A DNA stretch of 64,000 bases. Source: Salvator merianae. Lineage: Eukaryota > Chordata > Lepidosauria > Squamata > Teiidae. The stretch spans positions 48,497,650 to 48,561,649 of the forward strand of contig QVOM02000073.1 of the NCBI GenBank assembly GCA_003586115.2. The letters are read 5' to 3'. Below the pieces are notes generated by a model. The model saw only the letters and a list, made by a program, of their open reading frames with translations. It was not told the DNA's origin and ran no database searches. Position numbers and translations under genes: made by a program. Of the stretch, positions 45,750 to 56,649 are shown in pieces (positions within the stretch are counted from its first letter, which is position 1; every line of letters begins with the position of its first letter).

Positions 45750-48050
45750 GTGGCTGATGTACAGAGGCACAAAGTTCGCTGCCTATCCAAGGTCAAGGTG
45801 GCTCAGCCACAATGCATGTGCTATAAGAAATTGCCTTCTTGCTAGTCATATAGTTAATAAAACCAGTCAGTTGAGTGGAGTGCTTAGCTATAATTGGTTG
45901 TTTAAGGCATCAAAAATGAAGCCTGCTCTTGTTCACAGATTTTTGGATCTTCAGCCAATCAGCTTCCTGCATTTCTACATGTGCTTTCTGTAACCCCTCT
46001 CTTCACTCTTGAACAAACTCTCTAGCTAGCCAGTGGCTGTCATTTTCTGGTGAATGATGGAGGCAAGCAGCCCCAGCTGGTGCTGAAGTGGTGCTGCAGG
46101 GCTCAGATCAGTGGCTTTGGCGTCACAAGAGGGCCAAGTGCACCTCTGAGGCAACATGTGGCCAAACCACCAGAGAGGCGACAAGCTCAGCTACCTCAGG
46201 TTCACCAAGCAGCTGGCAAGCAATAGTGACTCTGGACAGAAACAAGGCAAAAATGTGCCATGGGGCAAGTTTTGGGCCCAAGCATGTAACGAGGCCCAAA
46301 GACCACAGGCAGCCATTGGCTAATGAAGACAAACAGCCCCAACTGGGACTGAGGGGTTCAGACTGAGGAGAGGCTACTCCTTACCCTCCCCATTCCTGCA
46401 CTTCAATGCAAGCAAGAGGAAGTGTTCTTAGTGTAGGAAGCAGTGGTAAGGAAAACCAATTGCAAGCTAACTGATGGGTGGATTAGATCCACCCAGGCTC
46501 ACTTTCTTTCCCCTACTCTGTCAGGATAGATGTGGGCAAAGCAAAAGCAATCTCCACCAGTGTCAACAAAGACTTGCAGAATGGGATGAATTTTGGGGAA
46601 AAGGAAGTTAGCAACAGGAGAGAAATCTGTATGGGCGTCAGAGATGCTAGGAATGGGTCAGGGAGCATGTGCAGAATGAGAGGGTCCAGTTGCAAGAAAG
46701 GGACCACCAGCCAGGGTGAGGGTGGTGTTGTGTGTAGAACAGCCTCACTCTATGTTTCTCCTTGCTTGGGAAATTTCACTGTGACAGTTACAAAATGTTC
46801 TTGCAGTGTGTATGCTTGAAAGAAATCTTCTGTAAGGAAGAGTGGATTCTGGTTTGGTTTGTTCCAACAACCCAAGCTGGATAAGCACCTACTATCCTAG
46901 AGTGCAACTCTAATATTCTGTTTGAGACTGAGTGCTTTGGAAAGGTGTTGCCATCTGAAAACAGCAGTGAGTAAACAAGATCCTTTTCGGCTCTGTAAGC
47001 GTTGCTCTGATGCTTGTCAGACAAGGCATTCTGAGGACAAAACATTTATATCTCATCTCATAGGCTGTGACTGTCTAATCTTTTCCTGCTTTTGTGTATG
47101 AATTTGCCTCCTTTTCAAGTAATTCAAACGCAACATCTAGTTGAATAAAATGATATACCTAATGTTGCATCAATATGTGCCTTTTAAAAGGAATAGGTAT
47201 CTTGAACTTGCAGTTCTTGTGGACTGAATGATGATGAACCTTCTCTCCTCTTTACTCATACTTAAAATCATGAATTGAAAAGCCTCTTACTTCCTTGAAA
47301 GTGCATCAGTGTAATTGTGGTGTTCATTAAAGTGTATTAGTCAGTGTGGTTCTTTCATAAAAAGTGGTCCAAAACTGGGTTAGCAAGTAATAATAAAAAA
47401 ATCTCTTTGTTTACTTGACAATTTTGCTCCTTAAAAAAATCTAAGCAGTCTCTAAGTATTGCTAAAAAGTTTTATTGATATTGTTTTGTGATCTATGTAA
47501 GAAATAATGAAGAAATATTAAAAAGGGCAGTTTTACGGAGCAGTTAATATAATGTATGTCTTTAAAAGTGATGGAAAGCAATCTATGTTGAGTGAAAATA
47601 TGGCCGTCCTTATTTAATTAAACATAGCACTCTGCCTCCTTCACACTTCTGGCTCCACCTCTTCACTGCTCACTCAGCCCTGTACCCCACCCAAAGAATA
47701 TAGGGATCACATGATCCCACTTCCGTCAGGCCACCATCACAGAAGTGCAAAAGACACTGTTGGGGATGCTTTGCATGCAGACCACAAAAAACTACCCCAG
47801 CCATGCTTTCTGCTGTCTTCCCTCACTACTGCCTCATCTGGGCTTACCTGAAATGCCTCTCAGCCTGGTGTTATTTTCAAAGATGCAGAAAAATGGCTGA
47901 CATCTGGGACTACTTCCTACATATTCCCAAACAGACCCAGATGGAAACTTCAAAGTTGAAGAACATTCAACTTTTGCGTATCCAGGAGTGAGTTTGTATG
48001 CAAACAGCTTGCTTTCTGCTTCCAGAAACTAAAAACACCAAACAGCCATC
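45750..48050. other. Long non-coding gap with an imperfect internal duplication
   Basis: GCAAGCAGCCCCAGCTGGTG at about 46063 and ACAAACAGCCCCAACTGGGA at about 46330 lie in related contexts (GTGGCTGTC/CATTGGCTA before, GGGCTCAGATC/GGGTTCAGACTG after), suggesting an old duplication of a roughly 260-bp unit. No gene seen. Confidence 0.4.
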
Positions 48051-48054
48051 ACAC

Positions 48055-48215
48055 TTTCTACACCAACTGTAGCTTCTGAACTGTCTTCAATAGAGCCTTT
48101 CAGATGGCATTATAGTAGCCTGGCCTGGATGTTACCAGAGTGTGGATTACTGTAGCCAAATTGTTTCTGCCCAGGAAAAGCCAAAGCCAGAACCTCCAAT
48201 GCTTCATTTCTCACC
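48055..48215 (-). mobile_element. L2 LINE fragment, antisense
   Basis: CACCAACTGTAGCTTCTGAA, CTGTCTTCAATAGAGCC, CATTATAGTAGCCTGGCCTGG and TGTTACCAGAGTGTGGATTA, with CTGTAGCC, match the antisense of the L2 ORF2 stretch that encodes LPLKT and the LQLV segment. Confidence 0.65.
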
Positions 48216-48219
48216 TACC

Positions 48220-48570
48220 CAGGACCCTGGCCAAAGAAAGTTAACCCATGTGACAGAGAGGGGGGAAGAGGCAAGGGTTGAGACAGAGGGAAGTGGTCTT
48301 ACCCTCCCTTGAGAAACCAAAATCTGATTGACAGAAGTGAACCCAGTCACAGAGGGCACAGGGAGGAGAAGGATGGGAGACATGGATTGGTAAAAGCTCC
48401 ATGTCACCAGATTGAGGCCGGGGAGACTGAAAAATGTAGACAGAGAAAAACAAACTGAGTGAGCATTAAATTAGATTGGTGTGATCAATCCAATAACAGG
48501 GTAGTCCCCATTGTGCCCCACGACTGACTGATTTGTTCTGGTGTGACTAGGTGCACTGTGTCCAGAGCTT
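48220..48570. repeat. Possible dispersed repeat related to 58300-58560
   Basis: TTACCCTCCCTTGAGAAACC, TCTGATTGACAGAAGTGAAC, CCAGTCACAGAGGGCACAGG and GAGGAGAAGG correspond in order to blocks at 58340-58412. Coding-length minus frames here overlap each other and are chance. Confidence 0.3.
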
Positions 48571-48909
48571 TATTTATAGTTTGAAGTACAATAAAACTGC
48601 AATAGAAACAGTTTTAAATACGTCTTAAATCAGTGATATAGGCTTTATTAGGATAGGCTTTTTTGCTAAACATTTAATAGTATTTTTATTCTTTCTGGGT
48701 AATCTATCATTGCCTCCTAATTTACTTTCATTCACCAATTCAAAGTGATTGGTTTGACCTTATGTAGCTTTGGACTTCAAAACTAAACAAAAGAAGTACA
48801 GTCTTTCCTTATCAGTGCTATAAAAGTGGAGTTGATCATGACAGTGTTCTAATATTTTTGTATGTTGCATGACACAAAAGGCTGCTTTGCTTCCTTTTGG
48901 TATTTAAAG

Positions 48910-49065
48910 CAAACAAATAGAAAACCTCCTCCTGTATATACCTGCACATACATTAACATAACCTTCAGAGCTTCTTCTCCACAAAGTCTAGAGACTAGAA
49001 TGATAGGAAGGGCCTTTTTGGTGGTAGTTCAGTTTTTAATAAAAAATCTTCAGTCTGAAGCATCG
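48910..49065 (+). mobile_element. L2 LINE fragment
   Basis: With one frameshift the plus strand reads PVYTCTYI followed by ASSPQSLETRMIGRAFLVVV, corresponding to the L2 segment that encodes PYRPA...LRS...GRAFSVV in better copies. The ends are not sharp. Confidence 0.5.
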
Positions 49066-49069
49066 TTGC

Positions 49070-49635
49070 CATTTCAGTCCATGTAGCTACCCAGAACTGA
49101 ACCCAATTCAGAGGGCATCAACACTTCTAATTTTCTGCATAATTAATCCATCACTGGTCTCCTGAGATCACTGTCATTTTTAACAGCCCAGGCAGATATT
49201 CCCACAAAGTCTGGATCTTTTGCATAGGGTGGATTGATTCCAGTCTCAGTTCACATATTGGCTAATTGACTAGTTTCCCCCATTGGTGTGTTCCTTCAGT
49301 CTGGATTATGTTGTGTTCCTGTGGGAAGGAAGACTGTATTTTCTTTGGGTGTTTTCTTTTTGTAACTAGGCAAACATAGTGCAGCACTTAGAGAGGGGGG
49401 CTGTTGTGACCCAGAAGCAGGTTCCCACATGTGTGCACTTAGGATTGAAATCAACTTAGGATAGAAACAGACTGTGCCTTTTCCCTCTCCTCTCCTACTT
49501 CAATCTATTTTGCAGCAGAAAATGACATAGAAATTTATTTACATAAATTTATTTATTATATTTTAAAAAGAGAAGGCAAAAGCAAAGAAATGGCATTTGC
49601 TTCTACTCATTTTCCTTCTCTTTCTCCCTCCTTCC
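49070..49635. other. Non-coding gap
   Basis: Nothing recognised. Confidence 0.5.
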
Positions 49636-49636
49636 G

Positions 49637-49638
49637 TT

Positions 49639-49694
<56 letters not shown>

Positions 49695-49695
49695 T

Positions 49696-49751
<56 letters not shown>
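49637..49751. repeat. (TTTC)15 - (TC)26 compound microsatellite
   Basis: About 60 bp of perfect TTTC units, a CCTTC joint, then about 52 bp of perfect TC. The strand is purely pyrimidine, so triplex (H-DNA) formation is possible. The Leu/Ser/Phe-rich and Arg/Glu/Lys-rich frames over it are artefacts. Confidence 0.98.
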
Positions 49752-49756
<5 letters not shown>

Positions 49757-49759
49757 CTT

Positions 49760-50520
49760 CCTATCATTAGCAAGGGGGCAAGGAAAGAACCACTGATTGA
49801 CAGGACAAGCAGCCAATCAACTTGAGCTGAACAGGAATGCTGGGTAGGAATGAAACAGACTATAGGCTTCTGAGAACAGACTCAGCAAGCAGTTCATTTG
49901 TGCACTTCGTTTAAATAGCCTGAGCCTGGCATTTGGTATAAAACAGGTTAAACAACTGTGGTGTAATTCCCCTCCCCAGGGGCACCTAGCAAAAGCAATG
50001 TAACACCTGGCTTTCCATGAGAGAATAGGAAATGCTGAAGCTCAAGCTGATGGTAATGCAGCTGTTTATTTGGTTCTATGTCTGCCCCAATCATATAAAA
50101 CATAATAGAGGCCTTATTTTGTTACAAGATAGGGTTGGAGTGGTCACTGAACTCTGTCCGGTAAGCCTCCCCATAGCTGTCATGGAGACTCTCCTTTCTG
50201 GCCCAGTATTTGTAATGAATCTTCTTGGAGAAAAGCACCAGGGGGTTAACACAGTGGGAGTAATAAGTAGTAGATCTGAGCAGTATTCAGCTGCCTGCCC
50301 TCGTGAGCTGTTTTTGCTCTTTAAATTGCCAAGCTGATGTGCCTTTTGCTTTCTATATTATTACTGCAGGTGCAAGTAACTGGATCTTACAGTCCTAGTC
50401 ATCAAAATAGCAGTATGGAATTCATGACTTAACTTTGAATTTTTCATTTTATTATTACTTATTATTATATGTAGCATTTGTATCCTACCCTGGAGGACCC
50501 ATGTGGAGGACACATGATAA
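49760..50520. other. Non-coding gap
   Basis: No element recognised. Confidence 0.5.
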
Positions 50521-50527
50521 AGGATGA

Positions 50528-50807
50528 AACGGGTGTAAGCCATTGAACTGAATGAGGGGATGCTTTCTCACTACCTCTGCAAAGCCAGCTGTTCCAGGGT
50601 TATCCTGTCTAAGGCGGGGCCAGCTGAGATCAGCTGCAAGTGGCCAAACCTGCCCCAAAACAGGTGATGGAAGTCCTGGGTAAGGGAATGGTGGCCAAGG
50701 TGGAATCAGGAGTAGGTCAAGGTGGGCATGCATTGGGCTTTAGCACCTGGGTGCCCACTGAGGTAGCAAAAAACACTCTCCATTCAGTTCAGTGGTTCAC
50801 ACCCGTT
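50528..50807. mobile_element. MITE with about 55-bp inverted ends
   Basis: Left AACGGGTGTAAGCCATTGAA with CTGAATG pairs with the right end, which on the minus strand reads AACGGGTGTGAACCACTGAA with CTGAATG. Similarity continues to CTACCTC in both arms. The 280-bp element has no frame with a transposase motif. Target duplication not evident. Confidence 0.6.
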
Positions 50808-50809
50808 CC

Positions 50810-52630
50810 ATACAAAGCAATCTGAAAGAAAAGGCAGCTCAGCTGAGGAGGACTGACCCCCAAGCAATCCGCTTATGGTTCCGTTTACAGGGGAAGAGGA
50901 ACCAAGAGGATTGCACGCTGCATTTTGAATAGTGCATCATTCATATATGATAAAATGTGCTTTAATAATGTCCACCACATTCGTGCCAGCATGCTCTCCC
51001 CATCTAAGAACATGCAGAAATCTCAGTTAGAACCAAAAGAGAGAGAGAAAGAGAAGCAGGTGGTTATTTGGGCAAGGAGGAAGTGGAGGACAATGCCACT
51101 GCCCCTCTAGAATGCCCCCAAGGTCCGGCACTGGCCAGAGAGGGATCACACACTGGAAATCCCCCCTCTGCCCACTCAGGAAAGTGTGGGTACCATCCCT
51201 ATGGTCCTCTTGTACAATCACACCCTAAAAATATAACTGGACTATGACACAAAGGTCTCAGGGCTTGTATAATCAGATAGCAGATAGTTCACATTGCAGC
51301 GGGGATAGCTCAGAGAAAAACTGGAAGGGCATTTTTGGGTGTGCGACCTCGGATCCAGAGACGGCCTGATATCATCTTATAGAATGGGTGTGACCGTAGC
51401 TTATCTAACTCAGAACCCTGGAAGCTTAGCTAGCAGTTTGGGATGGCTCTAAAAACATTGTACAATAAACAAATATGTGTAAGAAGTTGATGGAAAGAAG
51501 CTGGTCAGTTGTTCTGTATGGAAATTAACTCCCAAAAGATCTTTATTTGGTTTGGGTAGAATGGGACTTAAAGCTTCCCTCCACCACGTTGAAAACAGTG
51601 GAAGGTTGATTTTTCTGTTGCGGAGAAGAGCAAAAACTCTGAAGCATATTTTAATTCATATTTGTTCTGAATATCAAAGAGCATGTTTGCTGAATACAGT
51701 GTGCCGCCCTTCCGTTTTATAACAAAACACCTCATCGCTTCCGGTAGATTTTTGGGAAACTATGCACAGTGTATTTTTACAGCATACCACCTCTGCATGA
51801 GAGTCTTCACATTGTGATGTTTTGGCTAACAAATGTAACTTCAATTGTTCAGCAGATCTATCTGTACCTGCATCAGGCTCATGTTTAGCCACCAGAGAGT
51901 TGCAGGAAGTAAACATACAGCTACTACGGTAAGATCAAAGCTCCAGGAGACTGTGCTTGTGCTAACAGTGATAGCTCATGAAAGGTCTACTTTCTCTCAG
52001 CAAAATCATTTGTCTATTATATTTATAAAGGCTGAGAAAAATCTGTTGTGATTTATTTCAGAGAGAGAGCCTTCTTCTGTGTGATAGCGTCACCATGAGT
52101 GTTTGCGCGCACATATGTGTGGTTAGCTAAGAATATTTTATATCAGCCACGTCTTTCAGCACATGCATGATTCTTGCATGGAGGCCTTGCACTTGCTTTG
52201 ACCACTGTATCCATTGTCTGAGTAGTTTAAAATACATAAATCTAGAGAGAGATACAGTCTGGGAGAACAGTGCGCAGAAAGCAGTTTGAGGTAAACTGTC
52301 ATATAACAGTGGTAACCACAGTCACACCTGGTATGCCCCAGAAAACAATTTGCAAACTGTTAACATAGGATATGAGGTTACTGCAAGGCTGAGTATGATT
52401 GGAGATGTTCAACGGCTTCTACCAGACGAACTGAACAAATGTGTTTTTAAAGAAATAAATGGGAGGGGGTGGCTATTGTAAACAAAACAGCTCCCCCCTC
52501 AACCTAGGATTGAATTGTGAACTATTCCTTCAGGAGCAACAATCCGTAGCTTGCTGTTAGGATAACAGTGGACGCTTCGTGTTCATGCTATGAGGGCAAA
52601 ATAAATTTTGGGAGCTACCAGATGCATTAA
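50810..52630. other. Non-coding gap
   Basis: Nothing recognised; frames below 85 codons. Confidence 0.5.
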
Positions 52631-52635
52631 AAATG

Positions 52636-52712
52636 GCAACATCTGGCCATATGATTGGCTGGGTCTGGCAGACAGGCCAAATGTTGTTGGACTTCTGCTG
52701 GCCTTTCCCCTC
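52636..52712. mobile_element. Palindromic MITE, partial (CCAGATGTTG family)
   Basis: CAACATCTGGCCATATGATT and AAATGTTGTTGGACTTCTGC carry opposite arms of the family around a shortened core. Confidence 0.3.
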
Positions 52713-52714
52713 GA

Positions 52715-53475
52715 ATGACTGCTTTTAAGAAACTATAGAACTTTCTTTAAAAGTCTGGCATATTCTTCAGTGTGCTGGCACAGTGCTGGATCAGTCCATT
52801 TGGCAATTGCTGTGGGCTGCAAGAAAAGGCGCAAAGCCCCACCATTTTCATGGCAGTCTTTTAGCCTCTGTTGCGCCAGCATGGGAAAACACTAGAAGAA
52901 TTCTTGTTGCTGTATCAGTGATATTGCTGGAGGTGTACATGGTGAAATAGGATCACAATGCAATTCTATCTGTGCCTCCAAAGTCTTATGGCACCTTAAG
53001 GATGAACTGATTTATTCTGGCACACACACTTTTCTTGTGGTCTTGCTCAGTCCACTAATTCTGTTTTAACTTACACACTTGAACTGAACTGACACTGTCT
53101 TTCATCTCCCTCTGGCATTATTGGTTGCAGTATACACGGGTTTAGGATTACATTTCATATATTTGATATGTTGGGCTTTAACCTATGAAACTTGAGCCAT
53201 TATAAATATTTAAATGCCACAATACTCATTGTTTTTTGCTGAAACAGAAGATGCATTCATATTTGTGTAAGAAATACAAACAGTCTCAATGATGTGAATC
53301 CAACTGCCAGATGGTAATAGAAGGGATTGGATGATTGAGTTCAAAATACAGAAATGTGAACCAAATAAAGTAGATGGTTTACATGTATTGCATCCAAAAT
53401 ATTTTGATATCAAGCATAGTCCATTGAAACTCCTCTAGGCATCATCTGCACTTCATGCTAAGCCTGCATTCATGC
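52715..53475. other. Non-coding gap
   Basis: Nothing recognised. Confidence 0.5.
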
Positions 53476-53479
53476 AAAA

Positions 53480-53672
53480 AAAAAGGCAGCTCAAAAGCAC
53501 TTTTGAGACAGTAGTGTGTGGTCCTTGTGTTCTCATTCCATCTGCAATCTACCTGTTCTAGCCTAGAATAAACAATCCTATCTACAAACCATCTTTTCCC
53601 AAGCCACCTCCAAGGTCTTTTTTCTTTTACTGTGTGTGATCACAGTCTTAGTTTGCGGGAAACCACCTAAGT
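53480..53672. repeat. Dispersed repeat, TGATCACAG family
   Basis: TTTTGAGACAGTAGTGTGTG, TTCTCATTCCATCTGC, ATCTACCTGTTCTAGCCTAGA and a right end GTGTGTGATCACAGTCTTAG. It aligns block by block with 14035-14230. No open frame. Confidence 0.5.
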
Positions 53673-53679
53673 ATGAATG

Positions 53680-54705
53680 AGCCCATCTCAAAAGTGCTTC
53701 CCTTAGCACATTCAAAGCACAGATGCTATTCTGACCATTGCTATGTAGAAGTAAACTGTATTGTGCTAGTGTCTAGGGAAGGGGCCATAACAGTGGTAGG
53801 ATCTGGACAAAGGTAGAAGAGAGCTACAAGCGTAACCTTCTTTTCCCTGTACTTCAGGTTCTGTGCACTGTTTACATGCTGCCCACTCCCCCAGGCTGTA
53901 CTCTTGATGGCAGTGAGGTCATTGGACATAGATCTCAAAGACCTAGAGAAGCTGCTGAGGAGAAAGGTGGCAGTGACAATAGCAGTAGAGACACTAGCGG
54001 CAAGCAGAAAAAATGTTCTTAGAGCTCTTTCTCCTGCTATGCCATTCGAGCACCCCAAGCGGTGCTTATGGGGGCAACAGGATGAATGCATGTCATGTGG
54101 ATGCCACACTCATCCTGTGCACCAAATGTGCTAAGGGGAGCACGGTCATGTGGACCTTGCCCCCTTTAGATGTGTGCAGATCCTGCCATATGCACAGAGC
54201 AACTTGAACCCCCACTCGAAACAGCCCCTCAGCATCACTGGAGAGCCGACAATTACAGTGACAAGCCTGGGAGGGTGATTGTGCAAACATCTGCTTTCCA
54301 CTTCAACTTCCAGAATCAAGGGAAAGGATAGAGTAGCAATAGGTGCGATGTGGTTTGTGATCGCATCATTGAGATGGGCTGTGCCTGTCACCTTTCTCTT
54401 CCTCCCCTGCAGACTCCAGAGGTTCAACCGAATGGCACTTTATGCTGCAAATGTTCATCCAATCCATCCTTCCTAGGAGTCTGGTAACTAAGGACTTGCA
54501 TATGTGGGCTCTTCGACAGCGCTAAGCAGCTGTTTCAAACACCTGTATAGCAGTATCAAGATGGTGTCCCACAGTACCCAGGTCATAGAGTCTAATAGCT
54601 GTGACCTTTGACTGCAACTCCATATTCCCACCCCAGTGTTCTGTTGTGCACACAAGTGGGGCAAACAAGGCTCACCTCGCAAGCCAGGAGCCAGTCCTTT
54701 GGCTC
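53680..54705. other. Non-coding, overlapping chance frames
   Basis: GC content rises at 53870-54420, which lengthens open frames on both strands (76-122 codons); none shows a known motif. Confidence 0.4.
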
Positions 54706-54711
54706 ATCCTT

Positions 54712-54872
54712 CCCCAGGGTTCCTGGTAGCTGCTTTCCCAATCTTCTCCTGTGTGCTCAACCCCACCCCCTGCATGTTTGCTTTGGAAAGATCTTGGCAG
54801 CAGCAGTTGAGCAAAGGTGGGGTTGAGCACTCAAGAAGGAGATTTGGTGAGCAGCTGCCAGAATGCCCCAGG
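54712..54872. repeat. Fold-back inverted repeat, about 56-bp arms
   Basis: Arms at 54712-54767 and 54816-54872 pair across a loop of about 48 bases. The inner ends are the exact GTGCTCAACCCCACC and its complement, and the outer parts include TAGCTGCT/AGCAGCTG and CCCCAG. No family recognised; it may be a MITE. Confidence 0.6.
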
Positions 54873-54989
54873 AAAATTATGAGCCAAACCACTCACTCCC
54901 GGCTTGCATACAGAACCGCATTTATTTCATCTCTATTTCATAAAGGGGAACACTACTGGTTGCTTAGGGCCTGAGTAGGAGTGCAAAAT

Positions 54990-55470
54990 TAACCAGTTGC
55001 TTTAAGAGCAGCAAACTACAGCAAAACTCTTTGGAATATTGTGTACGATTCTGGTCACCACATCCTGGAAAAAGTGCAGAAAAGGACAACCAGAATGATC
55101 AAGGGACTGGAACACCCTGCTTACGAAATCGGGCTGCAGGATCTTGGCCTCTTCAGCCTTGAAAGATGGCATTTAAGAGGGGACCTGACTGAAGTATATA
55201 AAATCATGCATAGTATGGAAGAGGTGGGTACAGAGAAATTATTTTCTCTGTTGGACAACACTAAAACCAGGGGACTGAGTATAACTCAGTTACCATGTAT
55301 TGTGGCCTGCCAGCTATTTAAGAGCCTCCCCCATCCCACTGTGCCTCTATTCATCCCCAAAAACAGTATTCTTGACCTTGCATCCTACTGAGCTGTTCTC
55401 AAGAATCACAAGCTGTGGAAGCCTATTTTTAATTTTAGAAATACAGATTATTTGTAAGCTGTACTTATTT
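54990..55470 (+). mobile_element. CR1 LINE, RT C-terminus and 3' region
   Basis: The 116-codon frame at 55041-55391 contains HHILEKVQKRTTRMIKGLEH, YEIGLQDLGLFSLERWHLRG and DLTEVYKIMH, the strongly conserved CR1 RT C-terminus. It is open through that domain, so this copy is relatively well preserved, but the catalytic region is absent. Confidence 0.85.
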
Positions 55471-55540
55471 TCTAACACCCTAGGGTTGCGCTTGCCTCCT
55501 AAGATGCATCCGTACAGTTTTTCTGACCACAGTGTGGAAA

Positions 55541-55620
55541 TCTGCTGTCTCCTGGTGAGCTGCCAGGAATTGAACCTGGGACCTTCTGTGTATAAAACAG
55601 GTGCTCTGTAATTGAGCCAA
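55541..55620 (-). mobile_element. tRNA-like SINE head, antisense
   Basis: The minus strand reads TTGGCTCAATTACAGAGCAC (A box region), then AAGGTCCCAGGTTCAATTCC (B box GGTTCAATTCC), about the spacing of a tRNA gene. The body beyond the B box is not recognisable. Not a tRNA gene: there is no CCA-end stem closing the acceptor. Confidence 0.55.
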
Positions 55621-55996
55621 AGGCACCAAGAAGAAACAATAAAAACAAAAACAAACCTGTTCCTACCTTCAGCTATTATATCTCATGTACTGAACACAAG
55701 AATGTAAATGATAAGCCACAGCTTATCTAGTACAGTATCCTTTGTCACACAGTGGTGCATCAGTTGCTTCTATGCATTCTCAAGCAGAAGATGAAGGCAG
55801 AATCTTCACCTGCTCTCGACTCCCTGCAAATGGCCTTTAGAGGCATCCTGTCTGCCTCTCCAATCCAGAGGTGGTACTAGGCATCCAGTTCTAGTAGCCA
55901 TTGATACATCTGTCCTCCATGAATTTGTCTAATCCTTTCTTAAAGCCATCCGCCTAGTGGCCATCACCACCTCCTCAGATAATATATTCCATAGAC

Positions 55997-56231
55997 CGGG
56001 GTGGGCAAACTACGGCCCGCAGGCCACATGCGGCCCATTTGGCCGTCTAAAGCGGCCCGCGATGGTCACTTGTCACCCCGCCCCCGCGCCCTGCCATCGC
56101 CCCGCCCGCGCGCTGCTGTCGCCTCGCCTGCGCACCGCCATCGCCCCGCCTGCGTGCCACCGTCGCCCCGCCCACGCGCCAGCGCGCTGATGCTGACCCG
56201 GCCCCTGCGCTGAAAAGTTTGCCCACCCCTG
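55997..56231. mobile_element. CpG-rich hAT MITE with perfect 8-bp duplication
   Basis: The right end, on the minus strand, is CAGGGGTGGGCAAACTTTTC. The left end is CGGGGTGGGCAAACTACGGC, the same but for one missing A. CCATAGAC occurs on both sides (55989-55996 and 56232-56239), the exact 8-bp hAT target duplication. GGCCCGCAGGCCACATGCGG lies just inside the left end. The interior is a GC- and CpG-rich tandem array. The short frames over it encode low-complexity Ala/Arg/Pro peptide and are not genes. Confidence 0.9.
56094..56181. repeat. 22-bp minisatellite, 4 units
   Basis: Four 22-bp units of the type CCRTCGCCCCGCCYGCGYGC run without gaps (56094, 56116, 56138 and 56160), with a degenerate fifth unit to the left at about 56071. 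All lie inside the hAT element. Confidence 0.85.
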
Positions 56232-56649
56232 CCATAGACTAATGATCCTTGCCTGAAAAAATACTTCCCCTTATCAGTTCTAAGTTTCCTGCCCAACAAC
56301 TTCATAGAGTGGCCCTGCTGCTAATGTTGTCATATAAAGAAAATAATTTTTTCAGTCCACATTCCCCACACTGTCCACACAATCAGGTACCCTCTTAAAC
56401 ATCGTCTTTCTAAGCTGAATTGGCCTAAATGTTGAAGTCTCATAGGGAAGGTTTTCCAACCCTCTGATCATTCTGGTTACCCTTTTCTGCACTTTTTCCA
56501 GTTTCAGAATATATTTTCTGAGGCAGGGTAACCAGAATTATAAAGAGGCGTCATGATGCTTACACATTTATTTTCCATTCCCTTCCTAATTATTGTTAGC
56601 ATTGAATTAGATTGTTTCCAGGACAAGTCTAAGATTCCTGTTTTATACA

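Larger units (their letters stand above)
55690..56640 (-). mobile_element. CR1 LINE 3' half, antisense, split by a hAT element
   Basis: The CR1 3' end lies at the left (CACAGCTTATCTAGTACAGT, TTTGTCACACAGTGGTGCAT). TCCTTTCTTAAAGCCATCCG and the hAT insertion follow, then TTCCTGCCCAACAACTTCAT, ACCCTTTTCTGCACTTTTTC and AGGGTAACCAGAATTATAAA. This is the antisense CR1 3' region, up to the end of the RT. It shares a subfamily block with 44362. Confidence 0.8.

Noticed and set aside
49590..49816. Leu/Ser/Phe and Arg/Glu/Lys low-complexity frames
   Set aside because: Direct translation of the TTTC/TC microsatellite.
55541..55620. Possible tRNA gene on the minus strand
   Set aside because: A and B boxes are present but no closed acceptor stem or clear anticodon loop; it fits a SINE head.
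55957..56305. Ala/Arg/Pro-rich frames on both strands
   Set aside because: They are produced by the GC-rich 22-bp array inside the hAT element.
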